Of a stretch of 64,000 bases of DNA, positions 54,469-63,547 are shown in pieces. The first letter of the stretch is position 1. The number at the start of each line of letters is the position of its first letter. This DNA is from Firmicutes bacterium HGW-Firmicutes-2 (GTDB lineage Bacteria > Bacillota > Clostridia > Lachnospirales > Vallitaleaceae), in NCBI GenBank assembly GCA_002841495.1, contig PGZV01000001.1, positions 1-64,000 of the forward strand, read 5' to 3'. The translations under genes were made by a program, and so were the position numbers. The notes beneath the pieces are model-generated. The model saw only the letters and a list, made by a program, of their open reading frames with translations. It did not search any database and was not told where the DNA came from.

Positions 54469-56055
54469 ATGAAAAGACTACTAGGTTTAATAGCTGTTCT
54501 TGCACTATGCCTTAGTTTGAATGCTAACGCGGCTAATGGTGGAGAAGTCTCTACTCCACAAGCAGAGTATCTAAGTGCAATTGGGTTACTACAAGGTACC
54601 GGACAAGACTATGGTCTAAATCAATCTTTGACCCGTCAAGAAGCGGCGATCATGATTGTTAGGTTAAGTGGTGACGAAGATTTGGTCAGGTCTACGGAAT
54701 TTGACCATCCTTTTGAGGATGTATCACCATGGGCGGCGTCATATGTGGGTTATTTATACAACCGTGGACTGACACTGGGTATATCATCTACAGAATTTGG
54801 TGCACTTGATTTCGTAACGCATGAACAATACGTGACGCTTTTACTAAGAGCATTGGCTTATGATGATTCGGCAGGTGACTTCACATGGTCAAATAGTCTC
54901 AATAAAGCCAAAGAAATTGGGATGCTTTCTTTAGCAACACCGATGACGACTTTTACAAGAAAAGAGATGGTTAGTCTAACCTACAATACTTTATTTTGTA
55001 AAGTAAAAGGGAAAAACACGACGCTACTGAATCAACTTCAAACTAAAAATGCTGTTCCAAATACAATCGATAAAGCTGATAAAATCATAAACCTTGAGTT
55101 TTTTAATATACAAAACATGCCGGTATCCTATAAGGTTTTAGTACAGAATGTTGAAAAAATGATTTATGATATGGAAGAGACACGAACATTTGATATGTCA
55201 TTAATAAGTCGAGTGGATGTAAGTAATCTAATAGAAGATGCAAAGGTCGCGATGAATCAGGTTCCCATGTATTCATCCGTACTTAGCAGCTACAAGATTA
55301 CACAACGAAGTAACAGTTTGGTTGTTTCTTTTGTGTATACAATTACAAAATCAGAACTTGAAATAGCAAAGCTTAAAGCAAAAGAAGTGGTGGGCCAGAT
55401 TATTACATCTGAGATGCGTGATTTTGATAAAGAACTGGCGATTCATGATTACATCGTTCATCATGTGGACTATGATCAATCAAAGGTACTGGATGATGCA
55501 GTATTCACCATTTATGGGGCACTAATAAACGGTAAAGCAGTATGTCATGGTTATGCAGAAGCCTTTCAATATATGGCTTATTTAGCAGGGCTTAATTCTA
55601 AGATTGTGTTTGGTACGGCTAAAGTGGATGGTGTGAGTATAGGCCATGCTTGGAATCTGATAGAACTTGATGGTAAATATTATCACGTTGATACGACTTG
55701 GAATGACCCGGTTTCTTCATCTGGCACACAAAGTATCAGTTATGAGTACTTCAATGTAACCGATCAAGATTTGATGGCAACCCATACTTGGAATATATCT
55801 GAATATGAAAAGGGTACAGGTACCCATTATAATTATTACACATATCATAACCTTGAAGTCATAGGTACAGAGGGGCTAAGATCGTACCTACAAAATGAGT
55901 TTAATAAAGGCAGTAAAACCATTACCATAAAAGTAAAAGGTGTCCAGATGACAATGGAAAAACTCAAGAAGGTTTTAGCAAGATGTTATGGATACGGTAG
56001 TGTGAGCTATAACGTTAATCCATCGACGAATGTTGTTCATATCACTGTCCACTAG
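54469..56055 (+). CDS. secreted SLH-domain protein with transglutaminase-like domain
   Basis: A 528-residue exported protein. The signal peptide (about residues 1-22) ends near NANAANG. Residues about 30-175 are S-layer homology repeats (PQAEYLSAIGLLQGTG, SLTRQEAAIMIVRLSG, PFEDVSPWAASYVGYLYNRGLTLG). From about residue 310 is a transglutaminase-like cysteine domain with the triad in GKAVCHGYAEAF, SIGHAWNLIEL and YYHVDTTWND. It would sit in the cell wall and act as a protease or cross-linker. TTGGAGGG precedes ATG 54469. Confidence 0.9.
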   Translation: MKRLLGLIAVLALCLSLNANAANGGEVSTPQAEYLSAIGLLQGTGQDYGLNQSLTRQEAAIMIVRLSGDEDLVRSTEFDHPFEDVSPWAASYVGYLYNRGLTLGISSTEFGALDFVTHEQYVTLLLRALAYDDSAGDFTWSNSLNKAKEIGMLSLATPMTTFTRKEMVSLTYNTLFCKVKGKNTTLLNQLQTKNAVPNTIDKADKIINLEFFNIQNMPVSYKVLVQNVEKMIYDMEETRTFDMSLISRVDVSNLIEDAKVAMNQVPMYSSVLSSYKITQRSNSLVVSFVYTITKSELEIAKLKAKEVVGQIITSEMRDFDKELAIHDYIVHHVDYDQSKVLDDAVFTIYGALINGKAVCHGYAEAFQYMAYLAGLNSKIVFGTAKVDGVSIGHAWNLIELDGKYYHVDTTWNDPVSSSGTQSISYEYFNVTDQDLMATHTWNISEYEKGTGTHYNYYTYHNLEVIGTEGLRSYLQNEFNKGSKTITIKVKGVQMTMEKLKKVLARCYGYGSVSYNVNPSTNVVHITVH

Positions 56056-56220
56056 TGATAGGATTATTATTGGACATTTCATGCAAACTAAGGTAAAGTA
56101 GTAAGAGAGAGATGTACAAAACGACAAAATAAATCTTAAGCATTGACTATATCCTAAAAACATAATATAATGATATTCAATAGCCTAAGTGGTTACAAGA
56201 AAAGAAATGGAGGCATTATT

Positions 56221-56538
56221 ATGGCAATGACATTTACAGATGCAAATTTTGAAGCAGAAGTCCTCAAATCAGAGGTGCCAGTATTGGTTGATTTTTATGC
56301 GGATTGGTGTGGACCATGTAAAATGATGGCACCATCTATAGAGCAGCTTGCAACTGAGTATGAAGGCAAGGTAAAAATAGGAAAACTTGATGTAGATACC
56401 AATGGTGTCACGGCACAACACTATAGGGTCATGAGCATACCGACACTATTGATATTCAAAGGTGGCGAAGTTGTGGACACCATAGTTGGTGCGGTACCTA
56501 AGAATCAAGTTGAAGCAAAGATTAACGCAGCTATGTAA
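56221..56538 (+). CDS. trxA: thioredoxin
   Basis: A 105-residue thioredoxin with active site [13 protein letters not shown] and the conserved cis-proline in [13 protein letters not shown]. The start ATG 56221 follows AATGGAGGC; the longer frame opening is not needed. No reductase gene is adjacent. Confidence 0.95.
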   Translation: MAMTFTDANFEAEVLKSEVPVLVDFYADWCGPCKMMAPSIEQLATEYEGKVKIGKLDVDTNGVTAQHYRVMSIPTLLIFKGGEVVDTIVGAVPKNQVEAKINAAM

Positions 56539-56545
56539 AACCATC

Positions 56546-56577
56546 GAAGACGATCTTTTAAAGGGTCGTCTTTTTTT
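56546..56577 (+). terminator. terminator after thioredoxin
   Basis: AAGACGA pairs with TCGTCTT around a short loop, followed by a T-run. Confidence 0.9.
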
Positions 56578-56632
56578 ATTACTTAGAATGTCCTACTACA
56601 TATGATAGATGGCCTAACTTATTTCTCCTTGA

Positions 56633-56661
56633 TTGACCTTTCTCTAGACAGGTGTTATAAT
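56633..56661 (+). promoter_or_regulatory. promoter of the glycosyltransferase-like gene
   Basis: TTGACC (56633-56638), a 17-base spacer and TATAAT (56656-56661). Confidence 0.8.
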
Positions 56662-56726
56662 CCCATGTAGAGTGGTATCATATTGGTAAACACATACGTA
56701 GATAATGTAGATTTCGGAGGTAAAGA

Positions 56727-57782
56727 ATGAAGACGATTGCATATTATGTAACAGATAGTGGTTTTGGACATATAACCAGATCAGCAGCTATAATTTCACA
56801 TATAATTGAAAACAGTGACTATAACGTTATATTGGCTTCAAATAAGATTCAAAACGATCATGCTAAAATTGAACTTAGAAAATATGAAAAAAGGGTTTCT
56901 TTTATAAATGTTGAGACAGATGCTAATTCCAAATTCATTGAAAATTCTCATCAAGTTGATTTAGAAGGCACAGCAGAAAATATTCGTATTTATACGAGTA
57001 AGTTTGATGATCTAATTGAATACCAGTATAATCTGTTAAAAGGCATGGAGATTGTCATGGTTATTACGGATATAAGCATTTTAGGTATTATGGTGGCTAA
57101 AAAATTGAGGGTAAAAGTGGTTGGGATTTCTAATTATACATGGTACAATCGGTTTAAAAATTTTGGCATCGAGGATGACTTAATAGATATCTATCGTAAA
57201 TGGTATAATCAATTGGATATGCTTTATAGATTTGAATTTTCTGATGATATGAGTGGTATAGAATGTCCTCAAGAGAATGTAGGTCTGGTTTGTAGAGAAG
57301 TGAGTCAAATGAGCAGTGGTGACTTCAAAAAACGTTATTGGCCGGCGGTATATCTTTCGGTAGGACAAGTAGAAAAGAAAAAAGAGAAATTTGAGATTAA
57401 TTTTCCCTCAGGCACAATTTTTGCAACAGGTACAATAGAAGTCGAAGGTAATGTTCATGTGGTTAAATTACCGTCTAGACTATCTCATACGCAAGATTAT
57501 ATTGCGGCTAGCTCTTTTGCTTTAATAAAAGGCGGATGGTCATCTGTAGCAGAGTGTCTTATTCTAAATGTACCATTTGGCATACTGGATGAAGACGATA
57601 CAGAAGATAGAGAACTTGTAGAAAAGCTTTTTACAAACAACTACGCTTTTCGAACAACGGAAGAAGAGTTACGTAATTTTCACATCAAGGATATGAACAT
57701 CAAAGCTGTATCGGTTAATAGACCACATTATATCAACGATGCACCAAACATAGCAAAAAAAATGCTTGGATTCTTAAATTAA
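56727..57782 (+). CDS. GT-B fold glycosyltransferase-like protein
   Basis: A 351-residue protein. The N-terminal IAYYVTDSGFGHITRSAAIISHI is the glycine-rich GHxxRS motif of MGT/MurG-type GT-B enzymes. The C-terminal half has SFALIKGGWSSVAECLILNVPFGIL, matching the donor-binding GG-x2-S/T-x2-E region. There is no membrane helix or signal. Some related sequences form the N-terminal part of sugar-kinase fusions. Acceptor and donor are unknown. It is a single gene between its own promoter and a strong terminator. Confidence 0.82.
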   Translation: MKTIAYYVTDSGFGHITRSAAIISHIIENSDYNVILASNKIQNDHAKIELRKYEKRVSFINVETDANSKFIENSHQVDLEGTAENIRIYTSKFDDLIEYQYNLLKGMEIVMVITDISILGIMVAKKLRVKVVGISNYTWYNRFKNFGIEDDLIDIYRKWYNQLDMLYRFEFSDDMSGIECPQENVGLVCREVSQMSSGDFKKRYWPAVYLSVGQVEKKKEKFEINFPSGTIFATGTIEVEGNVHVVKLPSRLSHTQDYIAASSFALIKGGWSSVAECLILNVPFGILDEDDTEDRELVEKLFTNNYAFRTTEEELRNFHIKDMNIKAVSVNRPHYINDAPNIAKKMLGFLN

Positions 57783-57794
57783 AACGATCTATAT

Positions 57795-57841
57795 AAAAAC
57801 AACCCTCATTATATCTTATTGATATAATGAGGGTTGTTTTT
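57795..57841. terminator. 21-bp perfect bidirectional terminator
   Basis: AAAAACAACCCTCATTATAT is the first part of a 21-base arm that pairs perfectly around TTATT. It separates two convergent genes. Confidence 0.93.
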
Positions 57842-57862
57842 ATGAACATCTATAAAGTTATA

Positions 57863-59077
57863 CTACAGTTTATAAGGATTTACATCAGCATCATTTAAGG
57901 ATTCAATAAGAGCAATCTTTCTGTTATAGTGTCGATCAATAATATGGTCGATGATATTTTTGATGACAGCGAAAAACGGAACACCGATGAACATACCAAC
58001 AAAACCAAACATACCTCCAAAAAGAATTATGGAAAAAATAACCCAAAAAGGTTCAAGACCTGTGGAATCTCCTAGGATCTTAGGTCCTAAGATGTTACCG
58101 TCGAATTGTTGTAGTGCTAATATAATAATGGCAAACATTATTACTTTTTCAGGAGAACCGATAAGAAGGAATAAGACCCCAACGAATCCACCGATAAAAG
58201 GACCAAAATAGGGGATCATGTTGGTTATACCAACAATAACACTAATTAATATAGGATATGGGATTTTCGCAATGAGTAGTATGAAGAAGCATAAGAGACC
58301 AATAATCAAGCTGTCCAGCAATTTACCGATGAAAAAGCTTGAAAAGATACGGTGGCTTTCTTTGAAAGTACTAAATATAGCCTCATTCTTATGAGGGGGT
58401 AGGATGGCAGTAATAAAACGACCCGCACTTTTTAAGTAAGCTTCTTTGTTATAAATCAAGTAGACAGCAATAATGAATCCAAATAGAATGTTCATAACAA
58501 TAGAAGCAAAGCTCTTTGTAAAATTCAAAATTTCCGGTATGAATTGATTAAAAATCTCTCTGATTTGCTCCAGAGTTTGTGGGGTATTTTCAGAAACAAA
58601 AGCACTTAGGATTTTGAAATCAATATAATAGTTGTCAGTGCCAAATGAGAAGGATGCCGTTTGTGACCACTTAATAACTGAATCGATATATCCTGGAAGT
58701 TTGTCAGATATGTCCGTAATACTTCTAAGGACTTGAGGCATAACGATTGCAAACAAAAACATAATACTGCCGATAACAATAAAATAGGAAAGTATAATAG
58801 ACAAGATACGTTTGATCTTTAATGATTGAATAGGATGGCCTTTGAATTTAATCCTACGGATCAAATGATTCTCTAAGAAATTGACCATAGGACTGATAAA
58901 GAAAGCAATCAAAAGAGCAAATATGAAAGGTGACATTAGGCTTAGAATTCTACGAACAAAAGCCATTGAGTCGTCCCATGAAAAAACGACTTTATATACA
59001 ATTATACAGGCAAAAAAGACTAAAACGGTATAGATGGCAATGGTTGTATATTTGTGATTATGATTAATCTTCAACAA
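57863..59077 (-). CDS. AI-2E family membrane transporter
   Basis: A 404-residue membrane protein with about eight helices. The family pattern is visible: LLIAFFISPMVNFLENHLIRR, PQVLRSITDISDKLPGYIDSV, GITNMIPYFGPFIGGFVGVLF, and QQFDGNILGPKILGDSTGLEPFWVIFSIILFGGMFGFVGMFIGVP. Members export AI-2-like molecules or Na+/H+; function here is unassigned. The start is one of two TTG codons (59077 or 59074) after AAGGAGG. Confidence 0.92.
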   Translation of the reverse strand: MLKINHNHKYTTIAIYTVLVFFACIIVYKVVFSWDDSMAFVRRILSLMSPFIFALLIAFFISPMVNFLENHLIRRIKFKGHPIQSLKIKRILSIILSYFIVIGSIMFLFAIVMPQVLRSITDISDKLPGYIDSVIKWSQTASFSFGTDNYYIDFKILSAFVSENTPQTLEQIREIFNQFIPEILNFTKSFASIVMNILFGFIIAVYLIYNKEAYLKSAGRFITAILPPHKNEAIFSTFKESHRIFSSFFIGKLLDSLIIGLLCFFILLIAKIPYPILISVIVGITNMIPYFGPFIGGFVGVLFLLIGSPEKVIMFAIIILALQQFDGNILGPKILGDSTGLEPFWVIFSIILFGGMFGFVGMFIGVPFFAVIKNIIDHIIDRHYNRKIALIESLNDADVNPYKL

Positions 59078-59303
59078 GGAGCCTCCTTATGTAATGGTTC
59101 TATATTATACTTATGATAACAAATATTTGCAGTTATGAACATAGGCTTTCATAATTTAATGAAAAAGTAATATGCGAAAATAGAGAATATTTATATTGTC
59201 TATACAATATAGTTGCATACGATAAATATATAACTAAATTTAGTAATAAATATCTATTGTTTTTCAAAAAAAACCATTATACAATAAAGTTGAGGTGATG
59301 GCC

Positions 59304-59624
59304 ATGGAAAATAGCTTTAGCATAATTGGTGGTATCTTATATATAGACAAATGGCTTTATCGTGAAGCCCAAGAACTTGATAATAACATTAGTAAGCTTA
59401 TGGGTAGCCAGAATTTAAATATGTTTAAGCCAAGACCTACAGTAACAACAGGCACCCATAGTGTGACCATAGATTACCGTAACATAGACAGTATATCTGT
59501 TCCAAAAGACCCAATGCTTTTTGTAGAAGAGTTGAGACATACTTATAAAACTAAGGTGCGTGGACATATACTTATTCAAAAGCAAGATCAGATGTTACAA
59601 GATATTATCATTAATAACTATTAA
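59304..59624 (+). CDS. small protein of unknown function
   Basis: About 106 residues from ATG 59304, 8 bases after GAGG (59292-59295); GTG 59295 and ATG 59298 are alternatives. It is soluble, with basic and hydrophobic residues mixed and no motif I recognise. A coding role is supported by a good ribosome site and the hairpin just after the stop. Confidence 0.65.
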   Translation: MENSFSIIGGILYIDKWLYREAQELDNNISKLMGSQNLNMFKPRPTVTTGTHSVTIDYRNIDSISVPKDPMLFVEELRHTYKTKVRGHILIQKQDQMLQDIIINNY

Positions 59625-59631
59625 AAAGACC

Positions 59632-59678
59632 AGTAAAAGCTATTCAACCAGGATGTACATGGTAGAATAGCTTTTACT
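59632..59678. terminator. inverted repeat after the small gene
   Basis: AGTAAAAGCTATTC pairs perfectly with GAATAGCTTTTACT, with an inner ACCA/TGGT stem. It probably terminates the small gene and the converging nuclease gene. Confidence 0.7.
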
Positions 59679-59715
59679 ATGTACAAGCTAATCAATTATA
59701 GAATTGGGTATAACT

Positions 59716-59835
59716 TGTGCATAAGTTATAATATCTCAAAATCACAGAACGTATGTTCCACAAGGTTTAAGAGAATTTCTTTGACTTTAGGTTTCTAAAA
59801 AATCTAAAGTTATCCACAAAGGATAGTGTGAATAA
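59716..59835. promoter_or_regulatory. DnaA-box-like cluster 1
   Basis: Three sites match TTATNCACA exactly: reverse-strand TTATGCACA at 59716-59724 (within a near-perfect 22-bp palindrome), forward TTATCCACA at 59810-59818, and reverse TTATTCACA at 59827-59835, which touches the stop codon of the nuclease gene. The region lies between two convergent genes, so it is not an ordinary promoter. Confidence 0.55.
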
Positions 59836-60897
59836 TTAAAGACGTATCTGGATCATTGCATTGTCAATTTTCTCTTTTAGAAGACTGGTGGTATCATTAC
59901 CCATATCTTTATCAAGTAACATTCTATAGATATCAAATTCTGTTATATGTAACAATAGTTTGCCATTATCATAGAAGGCCCCTTGACTTTTAGAATCAGG
60001 GTAATTTTCTTCGTCTTGCTTAGTAACAATAAGACCAATGGCTCTTAAAGCCTGTCCTAAAACATTCACATCATCTGAGGATACATTTTTATAGCCGTAA
60101 ACTTCCTTATAATCTTTACACTCAAAAAAAATGTACCTTGTATTGAAATCGAGGGCTAATTGCTTCCAGAAATCATGCTTGGAATTGATACGACACACCA
60201 TTTCGAATCGGTTGTGGCCGGAATCCATTTTTAGGTTTTTGTACCAACCGCTTAAATCTTTCCCGAACAGATGCTTCATGATATCAAAAACATTATTCTC
60301 AAACTTGGTCCAACTATTAGAGCGGTTGGTTTTTTTAATAAGGTTCTGATAAAGATCATGACCGATTGAGGGTTTATAGTAAAAAGGCTTAAGGGTCGTT
60401 TCAGTAAAGGCATGTATAGAGGTCATACGCTTATAGGGAATAGGGGCTGCTGTTTTTCTTGCTTCAATCGGTGGGTTGATGCCTTCAAAGAAATCCAAAA
60501 ACTCTGAAGCTAATGGATTGAGCTCTTTGGACATATGAATAAGATCACTTTGATCCCATAAAGTTATACCGAATCTGTTTTTCAATAACTGAACCCAGTC
60601 ATCCGGTACAAATGTAGAAACGATGAGTATTAAGTGATGACCATGTATATCAGCGTTAACCCTTTTGAGATGAAAAACGGCTTGCTCAATGGTGTCAAGG
60701 GCAACTCTTTTAGACCGATACAACTTAATCTCTATCACAGCACGATGGCCGGAATTACAGTTTATAAGCATATCAATGCCAAGCTCTGATTTTGTTTGCA
60801 TATCAATATCCATACCGGACGCTATGAAAAGGTTGTGGCATAGATTTTTAAAGGTCTCTTTTAAGTCGCTGGTTGCAAGTGCTTTATAAAGCTCCAT
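59836..60897 (-). CDS. protein with two PD-(D/E)XK nuclease-like domains
   Basis: A 353-residue protein. The N-terminal domain has an Mrr-like nuclease pattern: ELGIDMLI (D42), AVIEIKLYRSKR (E56, K58) and IEQAVFHL (Q72). A second region begins near FENNVFDIMKHLFG and has DSGHNRFEMV (E232 where Asp is usual) and YIFFECKDYKE (E259, K261), followed by LGQAL. It therefore seems to carry two restriction-endonuclease folds in one chain. No methyltransferase or specificity gene is adjacent. It may be a stand-alone defence or repair nuclease. DnaA-box-like sites lie on both sides of the gene. Confidence 0.78.
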   Translation of the reverse strand: MELYKALATSDLKETFKNLCHNLFIASGMDIDMQTKSELGIDMLINCNSGHRAVIEIKLYRSKRVALDTIEQAVFHLKRVNADIHGHHLILIVSTFVPDDWVQLLKNRFGITLWDQSDLIHMSKELNPLASEFLDFFEGINPPIEARKTAAPIPYKRMTSIHAFTETTLKPFYYKPSIGHDLYQNLIKKTNRSNSWTKFENNVFDIMKHLFGKDLSGWYKNLKMDSGHNRFEMVCRINSKHDFWKQLALDFNTRYIFFECKDYKEVYGYKNVSSDDVNVLGQALRAIGLIVTKQDEENYPDSKSQGAFYDNGKLLLHITEFDIYRMLLDKDMGNDTTSLLKEKIDNAMIQIRL

Positions 60898-61037
60898 GTG
60901 GTAAGTTCACGTCCCCATATCTGTATTTTGGTGAAATAATTATCACACTCTCCACCTCTGAGTATATCATAAGCCTGAAACTTTCACTATAAAAATAATG
61001 CGAAAAAAAATATCATTTAGGACGGTTGAAAGGTTGT

Positions 61038-61066
61038 TTGACTAGATTACCATATTCGAGTAAAAT
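61038..61066 (+). promoter_or_regulatory. promoter of the thymidine kinase gene
   Basis: TTGACT (61038-61043), a 17-base spacer and TAAAAT (61061-61066). The predicted 5' leader of about 120 bases contains DnaA-box-like cluster 2. Confidence 0.6.
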
Positions 61067-61116
61067 ATATTGGAGAAAGCCTCTAGTTAACGCAAAAAAC
61101 AGGCATAAAGTACTAG

Positions 61117-61160
61117 TTACCCACAGATAATAACACTTATCAACAGAATTGTGTGGATAG
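61117..61160. promoter_or_regulatory. DnaA-box-like cluster 2
   Basis: Three sites with one mismatch each from TTATCCACA: TTACCCACA (61117-61125), TTATCAACA (61137-61145), and reverse CTATCCACA (61152-61160). It lies in the divergent space between the nuclease and tdk. Confidence 0.5.
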
Positions 61161-61191
61161 TTCACACATTATTAATTAAAAAGACATAATT

Positions 61192-61830
61192 ATGGCTCAA
61201 TATAATTTTGATTTTATAAATTTTGAGAATGAAAGAGAGAGCGCGAAAATGGCAAAATTATTTTTCAAATATGGAACTGTTTTTTCAGCAAAATCATTAA
61301 ACCTGATAGCAACAGCACATAATTATGAGACACAGGGTAAAAAAGTATTGTTAATGATACCATTCATAGATACAAGATCCAATGGAAATATATCTACTAG
61401 AGCCGGCCTCGAGTTGAAAGCTGAAATGATTGATACGGATACCAATGTTGTTGATGTATTTATCAAGCATTTAGACAAAAAAGAAAAAATTGACTGTGTT
61501 CTTGTAGATGAGGCACAGATGTTATCATCCAAACATATTGATCAGTTGCGTGAAATAGTTGTACGTTTTAATACGCCGGTTATATGCTATGGGTTGAGAG
61601 TTAGCTATACCTTAGAGCTTTTTGAGGCATCCAAAAGGCTATTTGAGCTTTCAGATAAATTAGAGGAAATCAAAACCATATGTTGGTACTGTGCGAGTAA
61701 AGCAACACATAACCTTAAGTTGGTTGAAGGCAAGCCGGAATATAAAGGTAACCCAATAGATATTGGTGGATTAGAAAAATATTTGCCGGTTTGCTACAAT
61801 TGCTATGTAAACCCTCCAATTGAAAGTTAG
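61192..61830 (+). CDS. tdk: thymidine kinase-like protein with altered P-loop
   Basis: A 212-residue type II thymidine kinase relative. It has VLVDEAQML, a Leu/Val-rich core, and a four-cysteine zinc lasso (CWYCASK and CYNCY). The phosphate loop reads KYGTVFSAKSLNL; Ala-33 stands where the usual motif has Gly before Lys. The N-terminus also carries about 20 extra residues. It may still bind ATP, but activity is uncertain. The ATG 61192 lacks a strong ribosome site. It precedes phoH. Confidence 0.8.
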   Translation: MAQYNFDFINFENERESAKMAKLFFKYGTVFSAKSLNLIATAHNYETQGKKVLLMIPFIDTRSNGNISTRAGLELKAEMIDTDTNVVDVFIKHLDKKEKIDCVLVDEAQMLSSKHIDQLREIVVRFNTPVICYGLRVSYTLELFEASKRLFELSDKLEEIKTICWYCASKATHNLKLVEGKPEYKGNPIDIGGLEKYLPVCYNCYVNPPIES

Positions 61831-62000
61831 GGAAAGTTAAAAGTTAATATCATGGTTAATTTTACAATATTTAAATAGAATATGGATGAATTGTGTGATA
61901 AAATTATAATATGGTTATAGATACGTTTTAACATTCGTAACTATATATTTTATCCATATTCATAATATGACTTGTAATACGATTCTAGGAGGCGGATGTT

Positions 62001-63368
62001 ATGGTAAAAAACTATGTTATTGACACCAATGTTATGATACACGACCCTATGTTCATGTATAAGTTTTCAGACAACAATGTCATCATCCCAATTTTGTGCA
62101 TAGAAGAACTAGATAATCTGAAAAAAAGAGATGGTTTGGTCGGATTTCATGCCAGACATGTCGCTAAAGAATTGCAAATATTAATGAGTAAAGGCAATAT
62201 ATCAGAAGGCATCAAACTGGAAAATGGCGGTATCGTTAAAGTGGAGCAGAATTATTTAGATACAGATGTGCTCCCTAATGGTGTCGATCTTAGTAAGAAT
62301 GATTCGAAAATAATTGCGGTGGTAAAAAATCTTCAAAACGCCAATCAAGATATCAAAACAATTCTAGTTACAAAAGATGTTTATATGCATATCAAGGCCA
62401 GTTCTTTAGGTATTGAAGTGCAAGACTTCGAAAATGATAAGATTGACAATGACAAGATCTATACAGGGTATGTAGATGTAGAATGGCCATCAGAGATGAT
62501 TGATGCAATCTATGCTGGTGGTTTTGTGCCGGAAGATTCTGTTAAAGAACTGTATTATCCGAATCAATTTCTGCATATTAAAAGCAGTAACCGTTCAGGC
62601 CATGAGGTACTTGCTAGATTTGACGGACAAAAGATTGTCCCTCTAAAATATGTCAACGAAACGGCTTGGGGCTTGACCCCAATTAATAGAGAACAGAAGA
62701 TGGCCTTTGAACTGCTGATGAATCCGGACATTCATTTTGTTACAATTACAGGTGGAGCAGGATCTGGTAAGACCATATTATCTACAGCAGCAGCACTTCA
62801 GAACGTAATTGAGTCAAACCGATATAGAAAAATAGTTTTCGTAAGACCGGTTGTACCAGCAGGTGAAGACATTGGTTACTTGCCAGGTACAGAGGTTGAA
62901 AAGCTTAAACCATGGATGGGTAGCTTTTATGATGCAATCGAGAACCTAACAGACTTAAAAGATTTGAATAAGGAGAGCCAAAAAGAACAACGATTTAACA
63001 GTCAGAAGCCAACGTTTACGGTGGATGATTTTATTGATCAGTATAGGCAAAGAGGCATTATTGAGACAAAAACCTTCACCTATATGCGAGGCAGAACTTT
63101 TACCAACTCTTTCATTATTGTTGACGAGGCACAAGAAATGACACCGCACTTAGCAAAGTTGATGCTTACAAGAGCAGGTCATAATTCTAAGTTCATATTT
63201 TTGGGAGACCCAAGTGATAATCAGATTGACAATCATTATGTGGATGCCAGATCCAATGGTTTGATTTATACTGTAGAGAAGATGAAGGCTTTTGGAATAA
63301 CGGGGCATGTGACACTAAAACGGGTTGAACGTAGTCCGCTGGCAGAAGTAGCAGAACGAAACATGTAA
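62001..63368 (+). CDS. PIN domain-PhoH ATPase (YlaK type)
   Basis: A 455-residue two-domain protein. The N-terminal PIN nuclease domain starts YVIDTNVMIHDPMFMYKF with CIEELDNLKKRDG and SKNDSKIIAV. The C-terminal PhoH ATPase has VTITGGAGSGKTI (Walker A), VFVRPVVPAGEDIGYLPG, IIVDEAQEMTPHLAKLMLTRAG (Walker B) and IFLGDPSDNQID. It is predicted to be an RNA helicase-nuclease. AGGAGGCGG precedes ATG 62001. Confidence 0.95.
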   Translation: MVKNYVIDTNVMIHDPMFMYKFSDNNVIIPILCIEELDNLKKRDGLVGFHARHVAKELQILMSKGNISEGIKLENGGIVKVEQNYLDTDVLPNGVDLSKNDSKIIAVVKNLQNANQDIKTILVTKDVYMHIKASSLGIEVQDFENDKIDNDKIYTGYVDVEWPSEMIDAIYAGGFVPEDSVKELYYPNQFLHIKSSNRSGHEVLARFDGQKIVPLKYVNETAWGLTPINREQKMAFELLMNPDIHFVTITGGAGSGKTILSTAAALQNVIESNRYRKIVFVRPVVPAGEDIGYLPGTEVEKLKPWMGSFYDAIENLTDLKDLNKESQKEQRFNSQKPTFTVDDFIDQYRQRGIIETKTFTYMRGRTFTNSFIIVDEAQEMTPHLAKLMLTRAGHNSKFIFLGDPSDNQIDNHYVDARSNGLIYTVEKMKAFGITGHVTLKRVERSPLAEVAERNM

Positions 63369-63410
63369 TTTTTCTATAAATATAATAAGTATGAGAGCTT
63401 AGATATAAGG

Positions 63411-63438
63411 AATGAAGCTGCCATTTGGTAGCTTCATT
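63411..63438 (+). terminator. terminator after PhoH
   Basis: AATGAAGCTGCC pairs with GGTAGCTTCATT around ATTT with one wobble, followed by TT. Confidence 0.88.
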
Positions 63439-63547
63439 TTATATAACCTGAATATTACATTCAATCATATAGTAACTTCTGCAAAATATGTTATAATGAT
63501 AAGACAGGGCGTATAAAGTAAATTAATGAAATAAAGGAGGATTATTA

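Noticed and set aside
59716-61160. Replication origin oriC
   Set aside because: DnaA-box-like sites are present, but dnaA, dnaN and an obvious AT-rich unwinding element beside them are absent. The near-origin genes are about 40 kb away in this window.
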